A stretch of DNA of 37,416 nt from DASXUG01 sp964620425. GTDB lineage: Bacteria > Pseudomonadota > Gammaproteobacteria > Burkholderiales > Methylophilaceae. Below, piece by piece: positions 1 through 7,444 of the stretch. The notes beneath the pieces are model-generated. The model was not told where the DNA came from. It saw nothing but the letters and a program-made list of their open reading frames with translations, and ran no database searches. The stretch spans positions 1 through 37,416 of the forward strand of contig CAZUGV010000016.1 in assembly GCA_964620425.1 (NCBI GenBank). The letters run 5' to 3'. A program made the translations under genes and the position numbers. Position 1 is the stretch's first letter, and the number at the start of each line of letters is the position of its first letter.

Positions 1-50
1 AAAGGCAATACTTCAGTAGGCAAGAAAGTGTCTAGTAAGGACTGGTCGAT

Positions 51-710
51 TCATATCTTCTTGGGTTTTCCATTGCATGAGGGCTTGCAAAGGCAAGGTT
101 TCCTAGAGCTGGTTAGCTGTTTAAAATTTTCCCATACCGAATAAATATGTACGTTATTCCTAAACACTTTTAATAAAGAGCTAGGTCTCTTTGAAGAGTT
201 TATTTTTTTAACTCGAAATTTATTCAGTTTGAGGTCAGTCACAAAATCATTGCCCAAATTTTTTGCAGCTTCCTCAGCCAACCATTGGTTTGCAGCAGCT
301 TTATGCCCATGAGCCCATTGCTCACCAGGCCATTGGCGATTATTGTTTGCACGACGTTGTCTACGTATAAATGCAAACAAGATATTCCACCAGCTAACAG
401 CTGAATCACGATCAGTGACCCTCATGTCTTGGTCACCATCCCAACCTAGGCAAAAGCTACCATCTATATTGATATGTCTTTGTGGGCAGCTTGGAGGAAA
501 AAGCAACGGAACCATTTCTCTAACGGATAAATACACATTTTGATCAACTTGAACTAAAAGTTGCACAGTCATCTTGCTGCTATCTCCCAAGAGGACGCAA
601 AATTCAAAATGTGCTCGTGTCTCTGAGATTCGAGACACGAGTTTTGCCTGTACATTCTGGGCAGCCAGAATGGCATAGTCTAGAGGTGATGCAGCCCCGT
701 CTATTGACAA
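51..710 (-). CDS. E2 ubiquitin-conjugating-like protein, second gene of cyclase-E2 operon
   Basis: A 219-residue protein with a bacterial E2-like core at about residues 20-150. The motif H79-x-N81 followed by G84-S-F-C87-L-G-W matches the HPN...G-x-CL active site of E2 enzymes, making C87 the predicted catalytic cysteine. A WPGEQWAHG stretch (127-135) follows, as I recall from E2-like proteins of short type II CBASS systems. The C-terminus carries C206-x-C208-x3-C212, a possible metal site. The start is TTG at 710, overlapping the upstream cyclase stop by 10 bp, with GGTGA seven bases before it, so translational coupling is likely. No E1 or JAB peptidase is visible; one could lie beyond the left edge. 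The E2 fold is seen from motifs. A role in conjugating the cyclase or another protein is inference from CBASS. Confidence 0.75.
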   Translation of the reverse strand: MSIDGAASPLDYAILAAQNVQAKLVSRISETRAHFEFCVLLGDSSKMTVQLLVQVDQNVYLSVREMVPLLFPPSCPQRHINIDGSFCLGWDGDQDMRVTDRDSAVSWWNILFAFIRRQRRANNNRQWPGEQWAHGHKAAANQWLAEEAAKNLGNDFVTDLKLNKFRVKKINSSKRPSSLLKVFRNNVHIYSVWENFKQLTSSRKPCLCKPSCNGKPKKI

Positions 711-2218
711 AACGGCTTCACCAAAGTGGTAGCAGCAACAGCAACAGTTGCAGGCGAACTTGCGTAGGCCTTTCTCTTTGCGGATTTTGCCGTCTCGTCT
801 CCCTCATCTGAGAGCGCCTCTAAGGCTTCTAAGTAATCTAAGTGACTCACGACTCTTTTCTCACCAAATAGCGATTTGACGGACTCTCTTGCTTTTTTGT
901 AGGCTATAGCTCCAATTTCTGTTTGCACATCATTACAATTTGACTGTGAAGACTCTGAAGCTAGTATTGCTCGACTCACAGCACAACGTACCCGACTACC
1001 ATGTATGCCCAATCTTGTAATAGCGGTAGGACCATACTCAAACCCAATGCTTAAACCGAGACTTCCATATTGCACATCATTATCTGAAAACACCTCTAGT
1101 GTTTTATTAAAGCTACTTCTTAATGCACCAACACACAGTACAGCTTCGGAAAGCGTTTCTAGAGTATCAGTAGTTTGAGCTGTGCCTAGACAAAAAACAC
1201 CGTGAATACAATCACCAATAAATCTAATTTTGCGACCTTCAAAGTCCTTAGTTAACACATTATCTAACTCACTCCTGATAACATGGAGCACACGAACAAC
1301 ATCTTCGGCACTGTCTTCAATGTGGTCTCGCACATATGCTGTGAATCCAGAAATATCAGCATAAATGGACACAAGCTCTTGCCTTCTAGAGTTACTTGGA
1401 GTCAGAGCTGGGATATCTAAATTAGATAATGGGGGAGTGTGACCACTAAAACTGAAGGAACCTATTGGATTGGCATCAAGGTCTTTTTTCCATGCCTCGA
1501 TAATCTTATCTTTAGATACACCTAAATCGGCGTCTTCTTCGCATGCTAAGATTTGGTCTCTGTTCAATGGAGTTTTTTTAGGGGTTGCTGCCTCAGTGAG
1601 TCCGATTGCCAGGCGGGCGTTATTGGTAAGATAGATGCCTGTGCCTGAGTGATCGGATGCGAGTTTTGCTGCTTCGTTGGCTGGGGGTCCAACAAAAAGA
1701 GGTTCGCGTCCACCTCGACGCCCATTGTTGACGATTAAAGATTTTCCGCTGTCTATACCTACTCGCACTACAGCGCTCGGGATAGAATCGTCTTCATCCC
1801 CAGTTTCCTGAAGAACATCAGCAATCAACTTTGCAATTGCTACTGCTTTTTTTATTCTGCCTTCTTCGGAGCCATATGGCTTAAGAATTACTGCGTGCAG
1901 CCTTTGATTGTGAAAATCCACCTTTAGTGCTTCACATTCATTAAGAACTCTATGTACTGCCCTATAGTGTAAGTTTAAGAATTTCAGCGTTCGCTTGTGG
2001 CAAGTTTCACCCTCTGAATCAGTTGTTGCTAGCAATTCTTCAAGGTTTAGAATGTCAATGTACAAATGTACCGAATCTGTTTTGTAGGCTTTATTTTTCG
2101 GGATATTCTCAAGGGACATATCTTTTGAATATTCCACAATTTTTACATCTTTGACTTCTGCCAACAAGGTATTGATACGACCAGTGGCGACGTCGGTTGA
2201 CCATGAGTGTGTCATCAT
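701..2218 (-). CDS. Tandem class III nucleotide cyclase, Pycsar PycC-like
   Basis: A 505-residue protein with two class III cyclase-type domains. The first (about 48-210) keeps the beta-1 Asp (YIDILN, D55) and a VGPPANEAAKL segment, but has NQRLHAVIL where the second metal Asp normally sits, so it is probably inactive. The second (about 280-440) has YADISGFT (D288) and RFIGDC (D336), both metal aspartates, then GSRVRCAVSRAI in place of the usual N-x3-R segment. This pattern resembles cyclases of the Pycsar anti-phage system, which make cCMP or cUMP; the actual nucleotide cannot be read from sequence. The tail is Ala/Thr-rich and ends KPFCQ. I chose ATG at 2218 (or 2215) because AAGGA (2222-2226) precedes it and the CIRCE element lies just upstream; an in-frame TTG at 2275 would put CIRCE inside the gene. 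Confidence 0.8.
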   Translation of the reverse strand: MMTHSWSTDVATGRINTLLAEVKDVKIVEYSKDMSLENIPKNKAYKTDSVHLYIDILNLEELLATTDSEGETCHKRTLKFLNLHYRAVHRVLNECEALKVDFHNQRLHAVILKPYGSEEGRIKKAVAIAKLIADVLQETGDEDDSIPSAVVRVGIDSGKSLIVNNGRRGGREPLFVGPPANEAAKLASDHSGTGIYLTNNARLAIGLTEAATPKKTPLNRDQILACEEDADLGVSKDKIIEAWKKDLDANPIGSFSFSGHTPPLSNLDIPALTPSNSRRQELVSIYADISGFTAYVRDHIEDSAEDVVRVLHVIRSELDNVLTKDFEGRKIRFIGDCIHGVFCLGTAQTTDTLETLSEAVLCVGALRSSFNKTLEVFSDNDVQYGSLGLSIGFEYGPTAITRLGIHGSRVRCAVSRAILASESSQSNCNDVQTEIGAIAYKKARESVKSLFGEKRVVSHLDYLEALEALSDEGDETAKSAKRKAYASSPATVAVAATTLVKPFCQ

Positions 2219-2241
2219 TTTTCCTTCATTGTAATCAGGTA

Positions 2242-2268
2242 TTAGCACTCTATCATCATGAGTGCTAA
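2242..2268. promoter_or_regulatory. CIRCE element (predicted HrcA operator)
   Basis: TTAGCACTC (2242-2250), nine bases, then GAGTGCTAA (2260-2268): an exact match in all 18 arm positions and in spacing to CIRCE, the operator bound by the heat-shock repressor HrcA, normally found before groESL, dnaK or hrcA. It sits 24 bp upstream of the preferred ATG of the tandem cyclase, in the expected leader position. A possible -10 (TATATT, minus strand, 2274-2279) lies immediately upstream, which would place the transcription start at the edge of the repeat. Confidence 0.9.
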
Positions 2269-2273
2269 AGCAC

Positions 2274-2279
2274 AATATA
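2274..2279 (-). promoter_or_regulatory. Possible -10 box of the cyclase-E2 operon
   Basis: On the minus strand the bases read TATATT, directly upstream of the CIRCE element. No convincing -35 hexamer is seen at 17 bp, so this is a weak call supported mainly by its position. The 141-bp gap to the small cyclase gene leaves room for an independent promoter. Confidence 0.35.
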
Positions 2280-2416
2280 CATGATAATCTTGTTAATTAG
2301 AACACAACATATGGAATTAATTGGCTAAAAATACTAGATAGGAGAGATACTATACTTACACGAGGAATAAGCTTTGAATGTGGTTGAGTTTGCTTTGTAT
2401 AATTGCACAAATAAAC

Positions 2417-3064
2417 TTAGAGGACGTTGTAGAAAACAAACTTTGATAGATTAATTTTTTTACATTTAAATCTTGTGTCGATATTTCGAAGAGAACGTAT
2501 ACGACTAAAGAAAGTATATTTGTTTGATACCCTTGGATTATTCAATAAATTGTAGTAGACATAATTTGAGATTAAACCTCGATAATCAAGGCTGGACTCG
2601 GGCCCTTTTTGTTTTACTGAGTCCTGTAGTTTACATGCCACATTTAGTGCATTACCGACATATCGTATTTCACCCCCAAGGGTAAATTTCTGCAGTGATC
2701 CCATATCTAGCCCAAACGTTAAACCTATCGATTCTGGCAAGACTTTTAAGTGGTTATCTATTAACATTTTTCTAAACTCATTATGCACTCGAGAAATTTC
2801 GACTAAAAAATTCATCAAAGCTTCACCATCAATCTTGGGATTATGAAAAAGTAGAATCCATCCGTCACCCGTAAACTGGTAAATTTCATAGTTACATACC
2901 CGACTGTGAATTTGTAACCATTCATATAACTCCTGAAGAAGTTCGCTGAATTTATTCAGATTTTGATCAACAGATAAATCATCAATTAATTTAGAAGAGG
3001 AACACATATCAATTGCCAATACTAAAATGTCCTCCATCGAACTAATTCCTAGCGGATATTCCAT
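2417..3064 (-). CDS. Small stand-alone class III nucleotide cyclase
   Basis: A 215-residue single-domain protein. It shows the cyclase beta-1 motif LAIDMCSS (D19), QFTGDGW (D67) and the segment GGEIRYVGNALNVACKL, which corresponds to the catalytic G-x-x-V-N-x-A-x-R region with N141 kept and Lys145 in the Arg position. Both metal-binding aspartates are present, so catalysis is possible. No transmembrane or sensor domain is visible. It lies 63 bp downstream of the integrase gene and 141 bp upstream of the tandem cyclase, on the same strand. M1 (3064) or M10 (3037) could be the start; M10 has AGGA nine bases upstream. It may be a second cyclase of the same defence module or a separate signalling enzyme. 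The product nucleotide is unknown. Confidence 0.7.
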   Translation of the reverse strand: MEYPLGISSMEDILVLAIDMCSSSKLIDDLSVDQNLNKFSELLQELYEWLQIHSRVCNYEIYQFTGDGWILLFHNPKIDGEALMNFLVEISRVHNEFRKMLIDNHLKVLPESIGLTFGLDMGSLQKFTLGGEIRYVGNALNVACKLQDSVKQKGPESSLDYRGLISNYVYYNLLNNPRVSNKYTFFSRIRSLRNIDTRFKCKKINLSKFVFYNVL

Positions 3065-3127
3065 CTTCTGTGATCCCTTTCTCTAAGTAACTGCGCCAAT
3101 TCACAATGGCTCTAATTATTTTCATCG

Positions 3128-4303
3128 TCACCAATTGATTTTGTGATGAATATCTGTATCCCTATGACGTTTATCATCCTCTGCATGAAGGTATTTATTT
3201 GTTGTACTGAGACTACTATGACCAAGGTTATCTCGCACATGCCTAAGATCCATGTTATTAGCCATATCTGAACCAGCCGTATGACGTAACCAGTGTGTAG
3301 ATGCGGCTTTTAACCTAGTTGCTTTTGCTACGCCCTCTGAGCCGCGCAACTCCAACCGTTCAGCAGTTGTATTAAAAACTTTCTTGATTATCAAATGAAG
3401 GGCTCCTCTAGTGAGTGCTTTATGCTTACCGCCAATAGGTAATACCATCGGTGTTGTCTCACCCTCAATGGGTAATATAGGCAAGCCCATTTCACGCCGA
3501 TAGCGCGATAATTCATCTATCAACTCACTGGTTGCAGGGATCAATCTAGTTTTATCCCCTTTACCCGTGATTTCTAACCACCATAACAGCTCGCCAGACT
3601 TATCTTTCCTACTAAAAAATTTACCCATGTCATTTTGAATAACTTCTGAGATACGCATACCCGTTAGGTAAATAAGCGTAAAAATCCACTTGGATCGAGT
3701 GAAGTGCTCTCGCTCCCTAATTGTTTCTTTCGGCATAGTCTCAATAGTAATTTTCACTTCGATCCACAAATCCTCTTCCAAAAAACGGACAATTCTTGGT
3801 ATAGCTGGTGATCGTCTCTGTTTGATTAGCGTAAACGGATTACTGGCTAGATAACCTGCGTTTACTAACCAAGAAAACATGTTGTTAAGTATAGATACGG
3901 CTTGTTTCTGACTAAGAGGGGAGAGGGGGCCTGCAAAAGGACGCCAGTCTGGATGCGCTCTAGCTACCTTCTTGCCGGTCATAATCCACTTACTGGCTGG
4001 TTGTGGATCAAGGAGAAAACGTTTGTATATCTGCAAATCTTCGTGCATCAGCGAAGAAACAGGTTTGCCGTGTTGATTAACGGCCCACATCAACAGCCTT
4101 TCAACTTCTTTGCGATAGTTATCGAATGTAGTCTTTTTATCAGAAAACTGCACCAACCAGGCTTTGATGGCAGAGATGTCATCATTAGCGTCGATAAGGG
4201 GACGATTATTAGAGCGATTAATGCCTGAGATACCCGATAGATTGTGGCTCAAATGCTGGGGATCGAGCTTAATTTCCACGTCAGAAATAATCAAATCAGC
4301 CAA
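3128..4303 (-). CDS. Tyrosine site-specific recombinase (phage/island integrase)
   Basis: A 391-residue integrase with an N-terminal SAM-like DNA-binding domain (about 42-150) and a C-terminal catalytic domain. The full catalytic set is visible: R217 (TGMRISE), K248 (TGKGDK), H337 and R340 (HWLRH), H362 (GHSS) and nucleophile Y371 (NKYLH). The start is TTG at 4303 with a strong GAGGAG ribosome-binding site five bases upstream. It is divergent from the KfrA-like gene across a 139-bp region with two inverted repeats. Such enzymes mobilise genomic islands, and the neighbouring cyclases are probably cargo. I could not identify att sites or a tRNA target in the window. Confidence 0.93.
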   Translation of the reverse strand: MADLIISDVEIKLDPQHLSHNLSGISGINRSNNRPLIDANDDISAIKAWLVQFSDKKTTFDNYRKEVERLLMWAVNQHGKPVSSLMHEDLQIYKRFLLDPQPASKWIMTGKKVARAHPDWRPFAGPLSPLSQKQAVSILNNMFSWLVNAGYLASNPFTLIKQRRSPAIPRIVRFLEEDLWIEVKITIETMPKETIREREHFTRSKWIFTLIYLTGMRISEVIQNDMGKFFSRKDKSGELLWWLEITGKGDKTRLIPATSELIDELSRYRREMGLPILPIEGETTPMVLPIGGKHKALTRGALHLIIKKVFNTTAERLELRGSEGVAKATRLKAASTHWLRHTAGSDMANNMDLRHVRDNLGHSSLSTTNKYLHAEDDKRHRDTDIHHKINW

Positions 4304-4340
4304 TATAGCTCCTCATTATCATATTTGAACTCATCAATTT

Positions 4341-4370
4341 AATTAGACATTAGAATAATTATGTCTAATT
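4341..4370. repeat. 10-bp perfect inverted repeat, candidate operator
   Basis: AATTAGACAT (4341-4350) and ATGTCTAATT (4361-4370) are exact reverse complements separated by 10 bases. The repeat lies between the divergent integrase and KfrA-like genes, where an autoregulator of the KfrA type would be expected to bind. Confidence 0.6.
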
Positions 4371-4393
4371 TTACTCATAAATAGTTATAAATT

Positions 4394-4408
4394 CAACGTA
4401 ATACGTTG
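4394..4408. repeat. 15-bp palindrome upstream of the KfrA-like gene
   Basis: CAACGTA, a central A, then TACGTTG form a perfect 7-1-7 palindrome 35 bp before the KfrA-like start codon. Its symmetry and position suggest a second operator, distinct in sequence from the repeat at 4341-4370. Confidence 0.55.
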
Positions 4409-4442
4409 TAATATTTATTATCAAATTTGAAAATGCAACTTC

Positions 4443-5369
4443 ATGAATACTTTATTGACCCAGGAAGCCCAGATATCTGAAGATGTTGAAAAGTTACGTG
4501 CCCAGTTTCCTATAACTAGAGAGCTTTACCGAGAAGTTTGCGGGCTGTTATTTTTTAGGTATGGAATTCAGCCTACAGCGAACAAGCTATATCACTTGGT
4601 ACGAAAAGGCACGATGTCGACGCCATCCGAGGCCCTAAATCAGTTTTGGGTAGAGCTTCGTGAAAAGAGTCGCGTGCAGATAGATCATCCTGAACTCCCC
4701 GAAAATCTGAAAACAGTTACTGGAGAATTAATCAACACGCTTTGGTCAACTGCACAAAAATCGGCTGATGCCAACTTTAACGCTATGCGCACAGAACTTA
4801 ATGAAAAGGTAGCGGCAACTACTGCAGCTCTTGAAGTTGCTAAAGATAACTTGCAAAAAGTAAATGAAGTCAATATTCAGTTATCAGAAGAAATTAATGC
4901 ACTTAAAATTCTACTCTCTGAGGCTGAAAATAAATTAGCAGTTGATGCTCAGGTATCAAATACCCAGAAAGAATCGCTTAAATCGCTGCAAAATGAAAAA
5001 TCGGCTCTAGAAGCAGCTTTGGGAGATGTTCGTGTTAATTTTTCTAAGGAAGTTGATAAATTACATTCATCTTTGCAGTTGTCCGAGCAAAGGTATAGGT
5101 CGTTAGAGTCTAAAACTTTATTAGACGTTGATCGAGAGCGTGTTAAATCTTCTAAGTATTTGGAAGAAATCGCTGTATTAAAAAAAGAACTTAAATATGA
5201 ACAAGTAGCATCGAAAAGCCTGTTAGTAAAACATCAAAAATCCGTTAGCGACTTGAAGGAAAACATAGCGCTGATGAAAGGACAACTTAAAGAGAGTCAG
5301 AGGCAGAGTTTATTATCTACAAACAAGTTAAAGCAGCTAGAATTGAAATTAGCCACAAGGGTAAAGTGA
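4443..5369 (+). CDS. KfrA-type DNA-binding protein with long coiled coil
   Basis: A 308-residue protein. Residues about 15-125 match the KfrA N-terminal DNA-binding domain (FPITRELYREVC, YGIQPTANKLYHLVRKGTMSTP). Residues about 105-300 are a nearly uninterrupted Lys/Glu/Leu heptad-type coiled coil. KfrA of IncP plasmids is an autorepressing DNA-binding protein thought to aid partitioning or nucleoid structure. Chromosomal relatives are often found next to integrases. Here the gene is divergent from the tyrosine recombinase, with two inverted repeats in between, which fits autoregulation and control of the integrase. There are no membrane segments. A role in island maintenance is inference. Confidence 0.82.
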   Translation: MNTLLTQEAQISEDVEKLRAQFPITRELYREVCGLLFFRYGIQPTANKLYHLVRKGTMSTPSEALNQFWVELREKSRVQIDHPELPENLKTVTGELINTLWSTAQKSADANFNAMRTELNEKVAATTAALEVAKDNLQKVNEVNIQLSEEINALKILLSEAENKLAVDAQVSNTQKESLKSLQNEKSALEAALGDVRVNFSKEVDKLHSSLQLSEQRYRSLESKTLLDVDRERVKSSKYLEEIAVLKKELKYEQVASKSLLVKHQKSVSDLKENIALMKGQLKESQRQSLLSTNKLKQLELKLATRVK

Positions 5370-5637
5370 ATCTCATGCAGTTTCGATACAGTTGGTTGTA
5401 TGCCAATTCAGATTATTACCTAAATAGAATTCATATCTTTACCTAAATATACGACAACTTTCTTTTGACTTCTGATTTTCTTCTTAATTTTACATAATAT
5501 ACATTATGCGAAGTGAGGAGTTATTTTTATATGGACTTAATTTACGATAAAGATCGCTCTAAAATAAGCAATAATTTGTGATACGATAACGGCTATTAAA
5601 AGTTTTATTCGTACCAGTGAAAACTATGCTATTGAGT
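5370..5637. other. AT-rich gap between the island and the core-like region
   Basis: This gap separates the KfrA-like gene from the convergent nitroreductase gene. I see only a 16-codon reading frame (5531-5581) with a GAGGAG about ten bases upstream, possibly the remnant of a broken gene, and the short direct repeat ACCTAAATA. I see no tRNA or recognisable attachment core, although an island end would be expected near here. Confidence 0.4.
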
Positions 5638-6243
5638 TTAATTGTGATTTTGTCTGCCGCCCCAAGTTCCAATAAAAAACAAGTCGTCTAGGGATTTGCG
5701 TTTGCGGTCTGCAAGTTCGCGTGCTTTTAAATCTTCTGGCAATTGGTTTGCATCCCCCTCATAGCCCACCGCAAGCATTGCCATTGGTGTATATTGTTCA
5801 GGAACTGCACATAACTCACGTACTTTGTCACTGTTAAAGCCGCCCATTTGGTGGGTTATCAGACCTAAACTGGTGGCTTGCAGACAAAGACTCATTACAG
5901 CTGCTCCCGTGTCATATTGCGCCCAGCGGTTTGGGGTTTGGTTGTGGCTGAATAAAGTGTCTGCACAGGCTAAAATTAATACTGGCGCATCTTTTACCCA
6001 AACCTGGTTACTTGGGACTATACAATCAAAGGCTTGTTGCCATGCGGTTTCATCTTGTGCTTTATTCCATACAATAAAGCGCCAAGGCTGGTCGCCAAAG
6101 CAGCTTGGCGCCCAGCGTGCTGCTTCTAGCATGGCAATGATTTGCGATTTCGACACTGACTTACTCGCATCATATGCACGCGGACTCCAACGGTTAGCAA
6201 TAATCTCGTGAATGGGTGTTTGGGTGATGGCTAGTTTGTGCAT
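5638..6243 (-). CDS. Nitroreductase family oxidoreductase
   Basis: A 201-residue FMN-dependent nitroreductase-fold protein. It has the N-terminal NRWSPRAYD phosphate-binding motif (about 17-25), the WAPSCFGDQPWRFIV region (about 45-59) and a C-terminal GYEGD segment typical of the family. Members reduce nitro compounds, quinones, enals or flavins with NAD(P)H; the substrate here is unknown. It is the last gene of a minus-strand unit with old yellow enzyme (21-bp gap) and pirin, all flavin or redox stress related, with a divergent LysR gene upstream. It begins at ATG 6243 with a GGAAGAG ribosome-binding site. Confidence 0.88.
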   Translation of the reverse strand: MHKLAITQTPIHEIIANRWSPRAYDASKSVSKSQIIAMLEAARWAPSCFGDQPWRFIVWNKAQDETAWQQAFDCIVPSNQVWVKDAPVLILACADTLFSHNQTPNRWAQYDTGAAVMSLCLQATSLGLITHQMGGFNSDKVRELCAVPEQYTPMAMLAVGYEGDANQLPEDLKARELADRKRKSLDDLFFIGTWGGRQNHN

Positions 6244-6264
6244 GGGTCTCTTCCAAGTAGAATG

Positions 6265-7338
6265 TTAGGCTTTCATAAATGGGTAGTCGGTATAGCCTTC
6301 TGCGCCACCGCCGTAAAAGGTGCTGCTATCTGCTTGATTAAGTTGAGCATCTTTGGCAAAACGCTCTACTAAATCTGGGTTCGCAATAAATGGAACACCA
6401 TAAGCGACGCAATCCGCATGACCACTGGCGATAGCTGCATTGCCACGAGCTTTATCGTAGCTTAAGTTTGCCATGTATTGGCCTTTGAGCAATTTACGGA
6501 AAGATTCAAAGTCAAAAGGGTCTGCAATACCTCCACCGTGTATGCCGCCTTCTACCGAGTGTAGATATGCTAAATTAAACGAGTTAAGCGACTCTGCAAC
6601 GTAATTAAACAGCGCTTGTGGGTTGCTATCTTGCATATCGTTAAATGGGTTTACGGGCGATAAGCGTACGCCTGTTTTAGCTGCCCCAATAACATTCACC
6701 ACCGCTTGTGTGACTTCAAGCAACAGGCGCGTTCGGTTTTCAAAACTGCCACCGTAATTATCTGTACGTTTATTGCTACCATCACGCAAAAACTGGTCTA
6801 GCAGATAGCCATTAGCTGCATGTATCTCTACTCCATCAAACCCTGCCGTGATAGCGCATTTGGTTGCATGAGCATAGTCTTGCACAATGGCTGGTAACTC
6901 GCTGGCATCCAGCGCGCGTGGCTCAACATAATCTTGCAAGCCTTGGTAGGTAAAGGCTTGGCCTGCTGGTTTAATGGCACTTGGCGCGACAGGTTGCGCG
7001 CCATTTAATAAGCTGGGGTGAGAAATGCGTCCCACATGCCATAATTGAATGACAATTTTCCCACCTTTGGCATGCACCGCATCTGTCACCAGTTTCCAGC
7101 CTGCAATTTGAGCGTCGTTATAAATACCAGGCAGTGCTGGGTAACCGTGTGCCATAGGTGAAATCGGTGTTGCTTCTGTGATAATCAAGCCAGCACTAGC
7201 GCGTTGCTCATAATATTTTGCATTGAGTGCATGCGGTACACCGCCCTCACCTGCTCGATTTCTGGTGAGAGGCGCCATGACGATACGGTTGCTCATAGGG
7301 ATAGCGCCTAACATCAAAGGACTAAATAAATCAGACAT
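6265..7338 (-). CDS. Old yellow enzyme family alkene reductase (NemA-like)
   Basis: A 357-residue FMN TIM-barrel ene-reductase. Visible features are the N-terminal NRIVMAPLTRNRA, the substrate-binding pair in EIHAANGYL (about 173-181), the DQFLRDGSNKRTDNYGG signature and the C-terminal FIANPDLVERF phosphate-binding segment. The enzymes reduce alpha,beta-unsaturated carbonyls, maleimides or nitrate esters with NADPH. Length is normal for NemA-type proteins. GAGGAG lies just before ATG 7338. It sits between pirin and nitroreductase in what looks like an electrophile/quinone detoxification operon. The physiological substrate is unknown. Confidence 0.93.
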   Translation of the reverse strand: MSDLFSPLMLGAIPMSNRIVMAPLTRNRAGEGGVPHALNAKYYEQRASAGLIITEATPISPMAHGYPALPGIYNDAQIAGWKLVTDAVHAKGGKIVIQLWHVGRISHPSLLNGAQPVAPSAIKPAGQAFTYQGLQDYVEPRALDASELPAIVQDYAHATKCAITAGFDGVEIHAANGYLLDQFLRDGSNKRTDNYGGSFENRTRLLLEVTQAVVNVIGAAKTGVRLSPVNPFNDMQDSNPQALFNYVAESLNSFNLAYLHSVEGGIHGGGIADPFDFESFRKLLKGQYMANLSYDKARGNAAIASGHADCVAYGVPFIANPDLVERFAKDAQLNQADSSTFYGGGAEGYTDYPFMKA

Positions 7339-7444
7339 ATATGCTCCTCATTTCTATTAATAACTCATTTACACGTACCTTACGCTATAGCTTTTACGCC
7401 AGTGTGCCGTGTTTTGTATTTTCCTTCGTTTATATTTCAAGAGC

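Noticed and set aside
2219..2275. Longer tandem cyclase starting at TTG 2275
   Set aside because: It would put the CIRCE element inside the coding sequence and has no ribosome-binding site; ATG at 2218/2215 has AAGGA just upstream.
51..3064. Classification as a CBASS system
   Set aside because: The cyclases have class III cyclase motifs, not the GS...D-x-D nucleotidyltransferase core of CD-NTases, so only the E2-like gene is CBASS-like.
5531..5581. 16-codon gene with a good ribosome-binding site
   Set aside because: Too short and unrecognised; noted only as a possible remnant at the island edge.
5370..5637. Island attachment site
   Set aside because: No tRNA end and no direct repeat that could be matched to another island end inside the window; the left end lies outside.
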